Below, piece after piece: positions 1 to 5,745 of a stretch of 5,745 bases of DNA. The stretch spans positions 1 through 5,745 of the forward strand of contig MTKS01000119.1 in the NCBI GenBank assembly GCA_004028495.1, in the 5' to 3' direction. Both the position numbers and the translations under genes were made by a program. Numbering within the stretch: position 1 is the first letter of the stretch; each line of letters opens with the position of its first letter. The stretch comes from Candidatus Electrothrix marina. Its GTDB lineage: Bacteria; Desulfobacterota; Desulfobulbia; Desulfobulbales; Desulfobulbaceae. The notes beneath the pieces are model-generated. The model made no database searches. It was not told the origin of the DNA and saw only the letters and a program-made list of their open reading frames with translations.

Positions 1-824
<824 letters not shown>

Positions 825-2423
825 ATGAAAGTGCTTATCAGTGATAATCTCGCGCCCATCGGTGAAAAAATTCTGAAAGAGGCCGGGTTGGAGGTGGATG
901 TAAAGACCGGGCTGCCGCCGGAGGAACTCAAGGCTATTATCCCGGATTATGATGGACTGGTCATCCGCAGCGCCACCAAGGTGCGCAAGGATATCATTGA
1001 GGCCGCAACAAAATTGAAAGTGGTGGGTCGGGCCGGTATCGGACTGGATAATGTGGATATCCCGGCAGCCAGTGAAAAGGGGGTCGTGGTCATGAATGCC
1101 CCGGACGGCAATGCCACCACAGCGGCTGAGCACGCTATCTCCATGATGATGTCCCTTTCCAGGAATATTCCCCAGGCAACGGCTTCCATGAAGGCGGGAA
1201 AATGGGAAAAAAAGAGCTTTATGGGCCGTGAGGTCACCGGGAAGACTCTGGGTATTGTCGGAATAGGGCGCATCGGTTCCATCGTGGCCAACCGGGCCCA
1301 GGGCCTGAAAATGAAGGTCATTGCCTATGACCCCTTTATGCCTGATGAGTTGGTGAAAAAACTCGGGGTGGAGCGGATGGATTTGCTTGAACTGGCTGCT
1401 CGGGCTGATTATATCTCTGTGCATACTCCCCTGACCAAGGACACCCACCATATTCTTTCCACGGAATTTTTTGCCGCCATGAAAAAGGAGGCTATGTTTA
1501 TTGACTGCGCCCGAGGCGGTGTTCTTGATGAGGAGGCTCTGTACGCGGCTCTGAAAGAAGGCCGCATTGCCGGAGCAGCCCTGGACGTTTTTGAAAAAGA
1601 GCCGACCACCTTGGAGACCACCCCTCTGCTGGGGCTGGACAATTTCATCTGCACCCCTCATCTGGGAGCCTCTACCGCTGAAGCCCAGGAAAATGTGGCT
1701 GTGGCTATTGCTGAACAGATGGCTGATTATCTGCTCAAAGGTTCTGTCCGCAATGCCGTCAACGTGCCTTCGGTCAGCGATGAGGTATTGGCCAAGATCG
1801 GACCCTATATCACCCTCGGCGAGATGCTGGGTTGTCTTCACATGCAGATCTCTCAGGGCGGGGTGCAGGAGGTTAATCTGGAGTTCAGCGGTGACCTCGC
1901 TGAACAGGATACCAACCCTGTCACCGTGGCTTTTCTCAAAGGCCTGTTTACCCCCATCCTCCAGGATGCGGTGAACTTTGTCAATGCCCCTCTGATTGCC
2001 GAAGAGCGGGGCATCCGGGTGGTTGAATCCAAGAGTAGTCGGAGTGCGGATTTTACCAATCTGGTGCGGATGACGGTAAAAACCACGGAAGGCGAAAACA
2101 TGCTGGCCGGAACAGTATTCGGCACCAAAGAGCCGCGTCTGGTCCGCTTTAATTCGTTCCGCCTTGAGGCTCTGCCGGCCGGCCCTATGCTGCTGGTGCA
2201 TAATAAAGATGTGCCCGGTGTGATCGGCGCCTTGGCGACCGTCATCGGTGCAGGTGGCGTGAATATTTCCAATATGGTTGTCGGTCAGGAGGCCACTTCC
2301 AGCCGCAATGTGATCCTGCTCAACACTAATCAGCCGGTGAACAAGGAACTTCTTGCCAAGGTGAAAGAGCTGGAGCATATTGATGATGCTATGGCCCTGG
2401 AATTGCCTGCTTACATCTCCTGA
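825..2423 (+). CDS. serA: D-3-phosphoglycerate dehydrogenase, type I with ASB and ACT domains
   Basis: Catalyses NAD-dependent oxidation of 3-phosphoglycerate to 3-phosphohydroxypyruvate, the first step of serine biosynthesis, in the cytoplasm. The 532-residue length matches the long (type I) form. The N-terminal part of the substrate domain is about residues 1-98. The Rossmann NAD domain spans about 99-285, with GIGRIG at 146-151 and the cofactor-ribose aspartate D169 in VIAYDP. The catalytic set appears as R230 (CARGG), E259 (FEKEP) and H279 (CTPHLGAST). An allosteric substrate-binding (ASB) domain follows at about 317-445 and a C-terminal ACT domain at about 455-532 (LLVHNKDVPGVIGAL...GVNISNM), consistent with feedback control by serine. 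The start is supported by AAGGGG (813-818) 6 nt upstream of the ATG. It is divergent from gltX, with the DUF1844 gene 83 nt downstream on the same strand. The frame is intact and all key residues are present. Confidence 0.97.
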   Translation: MKVLISDNLAPIGEKILKEAGLEVDVKTGLPPEELKAIIPDYDGLVIRSATKVRKDIIEAATKLKVVGRAGIGLDNVDIPAASEKGVVVMNAPDGNATTAAEHAISMMMSLSRNIPQATASMKAGKWEKKSFMGREVTGKTLGIVGIGRIGSIVANRAQGLKMKVIAYDPFMPDELVKKLGVERMDLLELAARADYISVHTPLTKDTHHILSTEFFAAMKKEAMFIDCARGGVLDEEALYAALKEGRIAGAALDVFEKEPTTLETTPLLGLDNFICTPHLGASTAEAQENVAVAIAEQMADYLLKGSVRNAVNVPSVSDEVLAKIGPYITLGEMLGCLHMQISQGGVQEVNLEFSGDLAEQDTNPVTVAFLKGLFTPILQDAVNFVNAPLIAEERGIRVVESKSSRSADFTNLVRMTVKTTEGENMLAGTVFGTKEPRLVRFNSFRLEALPAGPMLLVHNKDVPGVIGALATVIGAGGVNISNMVVGQEATSSRNVILLNTNQPVNKELLAKVKELEHIDDAMALELPAYIS

Positions 2424-2506
2424 CCTCTTGGGAGATCAATCAAGGAAGGGGAGGGGACAAGGGGAACACACCCCGCTCCTGATAAACCTTAACTCTGCAT
2501 AACGTA
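2424..2506 (+). other. serA-DUF1844 spacer with purine-rich G-run cluster
   Basis: After the serA stop, GGG (2430-2432) is followed by GG (2444-2445) and three GGGG runs (2448-2451, 2453-2456, 2461-2464) separated by 1 and 4 nt, all on the coding strand. This pattern could fold as a G-quadruplex in the transcript or displaced strand. The last GGGG could instead pair with CCCC at 2471-2474. No U-tract follows, so a standard terminator is not supported, and serA and the next gene may be co-transcribed. Confidence 0.35.
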
Positions 2507-2827
2507 ATGAGTGACCAAGAAAAAGATTGCGAATGTCCTGAAGGAAGGGTGAAAAACAGGGCCGGGGAATGCGTGATGCCTGCGGTTTCCTTTATCTCCT
2601 TGATTCTTTCCCTGAATACCACAGCCCTGTTTCATCTCGGTGAGTTGCCTCATCCTGAGACAGGGCAAAAGAGCATGGATCTTGAGCTTGCCCGAAACAG
2701 TATTGATACCTTGGTGATGCTGGAAGAGAAGACCAAGGGCAATTTGGAAAAGGATGAGCAGGAGTTGTTGGATAGGGTTCTTTATGAACTGAAAATGCGG
2801 TTTATTAAGGCTAAGGATGCTGGTTGA
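2507..2827 (+). CDS. DUF1844 family small protein
   Basis: A 106-residue protein of unknown function. From about residue 25 to 102 it matches the DUF1844 family pattern: a hydrophobic start (PAVSFISLILSLNTTALFHL), GELPHPETGQ, DLELARNSIDTLVMLEEKTKGNL and a closing VLYELKMRF helix. Family members are short, mostly helical and common in Desulfobacterota and related phyla. The N-terminal 24 residues add three cysteines (C8, C10, C22), an unproven metal-site or redox candidate. The ATG at 2507 has no recognisable Shine-Dalgarno; an in-frame TAA at 2483-2485 limits how far upstream the start could be. An internal ATG (2576) would drop the cysteine tail. The gene follows serA on the same strand and could be read through from it. 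Its stop codon marks the boundary to clearly more AT-rich DNA. Confidence 0.85.
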   Translation: MSDQEKDCECPEGRVKNRAGECVMPAVSFISLILSLNTTALFHLGELPHPETGQKSMDLELARNSIDTLVMLEEKTKGNLEKDEQELLDRVLYELKMRFIKAKDAG

Positions 2828-2829
2828 AC
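2823..2829 (+). other. GTTRRRY-like motif at the DUF1844 stop codon (possible cassette insertion point)
   Basis: The heptamer GTTGAAC fits the integron R'-box consensus GTTRRRY exactly. It overlaps the TGA of the DUF1844 gene, at the point where AT-rich accessory DNA begins. It could mark the left boundary of an integrated gene cassette at a secondary site. A seven-base degenerate match is weak on its own and may be chance. Confidence 0.2.
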
Positions 2830-2850
2830 CGATATTAATTACATAGGGAT

Positions 2851-2890
2851 TGTCCTTGGTGATAGCGTTATCAGGATGTTATCAAGGATG
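2851..2890 (+). repeat. Small inverted and tandem repeats upstream of the DUF3223 gene
   Basis: TGATA-GCGT-TATCA (2860-2873) is a perfect 5-bp inverted repeat. TTATCAGGATG (2868-2878) is followed directly by the near copy TTATCAAGGATG (2879-2890). CCTT...GATA (from 2854) can also pair with TATCAAGG ending at 2887. These sit 24-60 nt before the DUF3223 start and could be an operator or leader structure. No promoter hexamers were convincing. Confidence 0.3.
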
Positions 2891-2913
2891 ATTATATCCA
2901 AAAGGAGGAGAGC

Positions 2914-3558
2914 ATGGGGCGAGCAAAACCTATAATTTTACCGAGTAAAACTTTTCTAACGCAAGGTGAAGCAACTAAATTCTTCAAGGATATGTTAAAC
3001 CGCTATCGTGATGAAGAAAAAATAAATAACGAAGATGGAAAATTATTATTTGAACTGCTTCAAAGACATCCCGAAGATAAAATCAAAGATAAGGTAGCTT
3101 ATTTTTTTAGACGACATTCGCCAGATCAACCAACAAGTTGTTTTCACATTATGCGCACTAGTGGTGAACCAACAGACTTTTCTTACCCAAAGTGCATAAA
3201 AGGAACAAGTCCAACTATAGAAGAATACTTTTACAAAGCATGCCGTGTTGCTGTATCTCACTATCTGATTATTAAGAAAAATGAATTGTTTGATATTGGA
3301 AATGTTTTTTGTTGTCAAACAAGAGAAGAGGTAACAAAGGAAACCTCAGAGTATAGACATACGAATCCTCCATTTAAAAAAATCATTGAAGAGTTCATAG
3401 CAATAAACAATATCTCTATTTCCTGCGAAATGTTCTTTGCTGATGCCGACATGCAATATTCGGTTAGGTTTACTGATGATAAACTATCAAAAAAATTCAT
3501 ATCTTTTCATCAAGAAAAAGCTGTTATGGGAATTTTCAAGAAAGGCACAAGTAAATAA
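2914..3558 (+). CDS. DUF3223 (DCL-like) domain protein
   Basis: A 214-residue protein of unknown function that resembles the DUF3223 family, named for similarity to the plant DCL (defective chloroplasts and leaves) protein. Residues about 12-100 carry the family pattern: FFKDMLNRY, a D-x-x-LLFELLQRHPE block (41-54), KVAYFF (60-65), CFHIMR (76-81) and DFSYPKCIKG (88-97). A second region (131-162) has CCQTREEVTKE followed by YRHTNPPFKKIIEEFI, corresponding to the family's C-terminal C...T.E..t...DHxxPxF segment, with the usual Asp before His replaced by Arg. There is no signal peptide or membrane helix, so it is probably cytoplasmic. A strong Shine-Dalgarno (AAAGGAGG, 2901-2908) 5 nt before the ATG fixes the start. 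Base use is far more AT-rich than in serA, which suggests acquisition by transfer. An attC-like site follows the stop by 3 nt. The family call is by recognition, without a search. Confidence 0.7.
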   Translation: MGRAKPIILPSKTFLTQGEATKFFKDMLNRYRDEEKINNEDGKLLFELLQRHPEDKIKDKVAYFFRRHSPDQPTSCFHIMRTSGEPTDFSYPKCIKGTSPTIEEYFYKACRVAVSHYLIIKKNELFDIGNVFCCQTREEVTKETSEYRHTNPPFKKIIEEFIAINNISISCEMFFADADMQYSVRFTDDKLSKKFISFHQEKAVMGIFKKGTSK

Positions 3559-3561
3559 AAA

Positions 3562-3621
3562 ATGTAACAAATCATTCGAGAGTGACGGGCGTACTGCCGC
3601 CTCTCAATTCAGCCGTTCGAC
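3562..3621 (+). other. Putative integron attC recombination site
   Basis: This 60-bp element starts 3 nt after the DUF3223 stop and has the order of parts of an attC site. An R''-like box (ATGTAAC, 3562-3568) is followed by AAATCATTC, then the arm GAGAG (3578-3582). A variable centre containing CGG...CCG comes next, then the pairing arm CTCTC (3601-3605), AATTCAGCC and an R'-like box GTTCGAC (3615-3621). The AACAA..CATTC...AATTCAG.CGTT skeleton and the C/A mismatch next to the central stem match many proteobacterial attC sites, and the length is in the usual range. R' deviates from GTTRRRY at its fourth base, and R'' is not fully complementary to R', so the site may be partly decayed. No integrase gene is in the window. 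Confidence 0.6.
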
Positions 3622-3628
3622 TCAATAA

Positions 3629-3634
3629 TATAAT
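3629..3634 (+). promoter_or_regulatory. TATAAT -10 box for the MltR-like gene
   Basis: A perfect TATAAT lies just right of the attC-like site and ends 10 nt before the ATG at 3645. No good -35 is present at 16-18 nt; the nearest, TTCAGC (3608-3613), has a 15-nt spacer. A start about 6-7 nt downstream of the box would fall near 3641, giving an essentially leaderless mRNA. This agrees with the lack of a Shine-Dalgarno. Confidence 0.4.
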
Positions 3635-3644
3635 TCAAATATTC

Positions 3645-4334
3645 ATGCAAAATAACAAACAACACTTTCTTGAACACCCTGAAGTTAGGCTACACTTTGA
3701 AAATATCTTCCCCTTAATTATAGAGGAGTCAGATCGCGGTGCCATATTAATAGCTGCGTCACAAGTTGATTTGGCACTAGAAAAGGCCCTAAAAAGAATC
3801 GCACCATTAGATATATCTAGTGGTAAATTAAAAAATATTTTAGATTATTCTGGCCCTCTTGGGACTTTTTCAAGTCGAATTTCCATAGCATATTTTTTTA
3901 GAGTAATAAATAAAAAAGTTATGGAGGCGATAAATACGTTAAGAGGGTTACGCAATACTGTTGCACATGCCCCGAAATCTTTTTCATTGCAAGAACACCA
4001 GGATCGTCTAACAAACTTATACAATTTAGGTTCTGGGGTGCCTATTGGCGTTCACCAATGGGCACTTGATGGGCTGATGACTGATACCATCACTAAACTG
4101 TTAAAAGTACCAGACCCTAATTCACCTGATGACAAAAAAATATTTTCAGAAGCTCAAGAAGTAATCGAATATATATCAGGCCGAGATGATTTACTAGAAA
4201 TGTTAAACAACAAACTTCCTAAGTGGAAACTCGGACTTGGAACTGCTTTAATGTGTGGTGTCATTTTTGCTGGAGCAGATAAAGTTTTTTCAACACTAAA
4301 TAGTAAAAATGGGGACCAGACCGAGTGCGATTAA
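3645..4334 (+). CDS. MltR-like protein with HEPN-type RNxxxH motif and C-terminal membrane segment
   Basis: A 229-residue protein. Residues about 22-112 resemble the MltR (mannitol operon repressor-like) domain: IIEESDRGAILIAASQVD (25-42), LALEKALK, PLGTFSSRISIAYFF (71-85) and a closing LRNTVAHA. R103-N104-x3-H108 matches the RNxxxH motif of HEPN-type RNases, so RNA cleavage is a possible activity but is inferred only. Residues about 113-190 are helical and unassigned. A hydrophobic stretch at about 196-213 (LGLGTALMCGVIFAGADK) may be a single membrane anchor. The tail SKNGDQTECD is read from repeat-like DNA and may be a foreign extension. The ATG at 3645 is preferred. An in-frame GTG at 3582 would start inside the attC-like site and gives an extra leader with no family match. 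No mannitol genes are nearby, so control of mannitol use is unlikely. The DNA is AT-rich, like the gene before it. Confidence 0.68.
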   Translation: MQNNKQHFLEHPEVRLHFENIFPLIIEESDRGAILIAASQVDLALEKALKRIAPLDISSGKLKNILDYSGPLGTFSSRISIAYFFRVINKKVMEAINTLRGLRNTVAHAPKSFSLQEHQDRLTNLYNLGSGVPIGVHQWALDGLMTDTITKLLKVPDPNSPDDKKIFSEAQEVIEYISGRDDLLEMLNNKLPKWKLGLGTALMCGVIFAGADKVFSTLNSKNGDQTECD

Positions 4335-4360
4335 AAGTGCTGTTTAAAAAGGGGACATCT
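4303..4360 (+). repeat. Two copies of a TAAAAA(T)GGGGAC motif
   Basis: TAAAAATGGGGACCAGAC (from 4303) overlaps the end of the MltR-like reading frame. TTTAAAAAGGGGACATCT (to 4360) lies 40 nt further on. The shared A-run plus GGGGAC core resembles short dispersed sequences often found at the ends of degraded mobile or REP-like elements. That origin is inferred from pattern memory only. Confidence 0.3.
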
Positions 4361-4764
4361 ATGATAAGTAAAGTCAAGTGGAAAACGGAGATTTCCTGTG
4401 CCCCTGACTACCTCAGTGCTTTTTTGTTAGCACGGAGTTCGGTCGTCGGCAGCCTGCGGCGGAGAACCTGTGGATATTCGTAGCCGCAAGGCTGTCGATG
4501 ACCGGACGGGCTTGTTTCTACAAAGCATATTTTTAAATGACGATAGCCGCTTACGTTTTTTTGCTTCTATTCTTTGGATCAACAATGGCTTGTGACCAGA
4601 CATCTATTTGCAGTATCAGGCTGTTCGCCGTCACAGAAGATTGAGTTCGGATCAAAACCCGCCGGTCTTTAAACAGATTCAATGGTGCATCCCCCGAAAG
4701 TTCGCACAGTCCCTAATTCGGAAAGATCCAGCGGGAAAACCAAGCCGCATACGTCAATGTTTGT
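4335..4764. other. Non-coding stretch between the MltR-like gene and the IS110-type transposase
   Basis: These 430 bp contain no convincing coding sequence; the one overlapping plus-strand ORF (4608-4865) has no family resemblance and lies partly antisense to the transposase end. Present are the second GGGGAC motif, a small hairpin GTGCT/AGCAC (4416-4433), the large hairpin at 4437-4507 and a weak hairpin plus T-run (4510-4534). The stretch lies 3' of the transposase. In the IS1111 subgroup that position carries the long non-coding end with the bridge RNA, so part of it is probably the IS right end. The exact IS boundary is not visible. Confidence 0.5.
4437..4507 (+). repeat. Long imperfect hairpin (24 bp stem, 22-nt loop), possible structured RNA
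   Basis: Arm 4437-4460 pairs with arm 4483-4507 over 24 base pairs, with a single bulged A (4488 or 4489). The loop is 4461-4482. On the plus strand the three non-Watson-Crick positions are all wobble pairs: T4439-G4505, G4445-T4499 and G4449-T4495. On the minus strand they would be A/C mismatches. This bias favours a plus-strand RNA, or plus-strand single-stranded DNA, as the functional form. A GGAG tetranucleotide (4434-4437) sits at the 5' foot, as in REP-type hairpins. It could be a REP/MITE-like element, a transcript-end structure or part of an IS non-coding RNA. Confidence 0.55.
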
Positions 4765-5745
4765 TCAAGCTGCTTTCGGTAATACCTCCCTTGGTTCAAA
4801 AGGAGTTTTCTTTTTGTCCACCGCCATCATATAAGCGACCAGCTTCCGGGCTACGGCCAGTGTAGCCCTGTTGCGGTTGCCTTTGGCGTACTCCTGTTCA
4901 TATACTTCAGCCAATCGTGGATTCCAGCGCGGAGCCAGTTTTGCTGCCTCTATCAGTACCGTTTGTAGGTGCTTGTTTCGTTTTTTAGAAATTGGCCCCC
5001 GATAATTCTTTCCTGCTGATTCCTTTTGCGCACTGCATAACCCACAATAACTGATCGCCTGGCTGATACGGCTGAATCGTTCGACTTCGCCGATCTCCAG
5101 CACCCAAGTTAATGCGGTCACCTCTCCGACACCCTTGATACTCATTAACAACGCAACCCGATTGCTGATTCGAGGATTCGACAGCAGGGCGCATATTAAT
5201 GTTTTCTGCATTTTTGCAAAAGATTCCATATTACTTCGGGTCATCTGCAAAAGGCTGAGAACCGATTCGGGAACATAATCCAGACGATCAAGCAATTCCC
5301 GGAAATATTTTACCCCGTGAAGTTTTTCTTTGTTATATTCAGCTCCCACTTCCATCAGGAGCCCGGCGGTTTTGGTTTTCATTTTGGCGGCTTCTCTGAC
5401 CAGGAAGTTGCGGTACCGTAAAATTCGGCGCAAATTACGTTGTTCTTCAGGTGCCATATAACATTCCGGCAAAAGGTCGCATCGAAGCAGATCTGCAATT
5501 TTTTCCGCATCCGCCGCATCATTTTTCTTCTTTGCCGCCGTGATCGCCTTGAGCATTTCTGGATGAGCCACCTTGAGTTCCAAGGCGTATGGCAGCAGAA
5601 AATCGTAAATCCATCCGGTAAATAACGTCGCTTCCATGGCTCCGATCCATTCGGCGGTTCGTTTTTCAGCCCATTCAGTCAACCTCGCACGGTTTGCGCA
5701 TATCACACCTTGATCGACAACAGTACCGTCAACCTTTTTCTCACA
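4765..5745 (-). CDS. IS110/IS1111-family transposase, N-terminus cut by window edge
   Basis: A DEDD transposase/recombinase that moves its element guided by a bridge RNA, according to work on the IS110 family. The visible 326 residues (stop TGA at 4765-4767) stay open to the right edge, so the GTG at 5706 is not the true start. The N-terminal DEDD (RuvC-like) domain shows its glutamate in GAMEAT (residue 38 of the fragment) and two aspartates in KKNDAADAEKI (76 and 79). The first aspartate should lie about 10 residues beyond the edge. A helical middle follows. The C-terminal Transposase_20 domain (about 200-290) has SIKGVGEVTALTWVLEIG, ISYCGL and GPISKKRNKHLQ, whose serine (253) is the likely nucleophile. 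Expected full length is about 345 residues. The visible part is intact, so the element may be active. Confidence 0.92.
   Translation of the reverse strand, partial: CEKKVDGTVVDQGVICANRARLTEWAEKRTAEWIGAMEATLFTGWIYDFLLPYALELKVAHPEMLKAITAAKKKNDAADAEKIADLLRCDLLPECYMAPEEQRNLRRILRYRNFLVREAAKMKTKTAGLLMEVGAEYNKEKLHGVKYFRELLDRLDYVPESVLSLLQMTRSNMESFAKMQKTLICALLSNPRISNRVALLMSIKGVGEVTALTWVLEIGEVERFSRISQAISYCGLCSAQKESAGKNYRGPISKKRNKHLQTVLIEAAKLAPRWNPRLAEVYEQEYAKGNRNRATLAVARKLVAYMMAVDKKKTPFEPREVLPKAA
4765..5745 (-). mobile_element. IS110/IS1111-type insertion sequence, partial, boundaries not resolved
   Basis: The minimum extent is given by the transposase gene. The right (3') end should lie somewhere within 4335-4764 and the left end is outside the window. 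IS110-family elements usually lack clear terminal inverted repeats and long target duplications, so the ends cannot be placed from one copy. Comparison with an empty site or a second copy would define them. Confidence 0.7.

Noticed and set aside
2461..2474. GGGG-AACACA-CCCC hairpin as a serA terminator
   Set aside because: The stem is only 4 bp and is not followed by a T-run.
3582..3644. GTG start extending the MltR-like protein by 21 residues
   Set aside because: It would begin inside the attC-like site, has no Shine-Dalgarno, and the extra residues do not resemble the family; the ATG at 3645 is better.
4416..4433. GTGCT/AGCAC hairpin as a terminator
   Set aside because: The T-run lies in the loop rather than after the stem and the stem is only 5 bp.
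4421..4450. A second attC using GTTAGCA (4427-4433)
   Set aside because: The heptamer breaks the GTTRRRY rule and no L-box or paired R'' was found at a suitable distance.
4510..4534. GC-TTGT/ACAA-GC hairpin followed by ATATTTTT as a plus-strand terminator
   Set aside because: The stem is weak and AT-rich with a bulge, and the T-run starts 3 nt late; too poor to annotate alone, though it could help the larger hairpin upstream end transcription.
4608..4865. 85-codon plus-strand frame between the hairpin region and the transposase
   Set aside because: It is partly antisense to the transposase C-terminus, with low-complexity basic and proline-rich content, no ribosome binding site and no family match.

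Overview
The window looks like a piece of a Gram-negative, probably Desulfobacterota (Desulfobulbales-like), chromosome. That is an inference from the style of the housekeeping proteins: a long type I SerA with an ACT domain, followed by a small DUF1844 protein of the kind common in deltaproteobacterial lineages. No rRNA or marker phylogeny is available here to confirm it.

Layout. Positions 1-619 (minus strand) hold the N-terminal part of glutamyl-tRNA synthetase (gltX), running off the left edge. Its reading frame is broken by one extra base in an A7 run. A divergent intergenic region (620-824) carries a good sigma70-type promoter for serA (825-2423, plus strand), a full-length D-3-phosphoglycerate dehydrogenase. 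A purine-rich spacer with three GGGG runs leads to a 106-codon DUF1844 gene (2507-2827). Up to this point the DNA is moderately GC-rich and housekeeping in character.

Right after the DUF1844 stop codon the composition changes to visibly AT-rich, and an accessory block begins. It holds a DUF3223/DCL-like protein (2914-3558), a roughly 60-bp element that closely resembles an integron attC recombination site (3562-3621), and an MltR-like protein with an HEPN-type RNxxxH motif and a C-terminal membrane segment (3645-4334). Each gene is short, on the same strand and has little intergenic DNA, as in promoter-poor integron gene cassettes. The second gene has a perfect TATAAT box just 10 nt before its ATG and no Shine-Dalgarno, which suggests near-leaderless expression.

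Positions 4335-4764 contain no convincing gene. They hold two copies of a GGGGAC-containing motif and a 24-bp imperfect hairpin (4437-4507) whose only non-Watson-Crick pairs are G-U on the plus strand. From 4765 to the right edge (minus strand) lies an IS110/IS1111-family DEDD transposase, cut by the window edge; its 3' flanking DNA is this same 430-bp stretch.

The most interesting reading is that a small integron-cassette-like or genomic-island segment was placed directly behind a conserved housekeeping gene and lies next to an IS110/IS1111-type element, a family in which one subgroup is known to target attC sites. Whether the two cassette genes act together, for example in defence, cannot be decided from the sequence.
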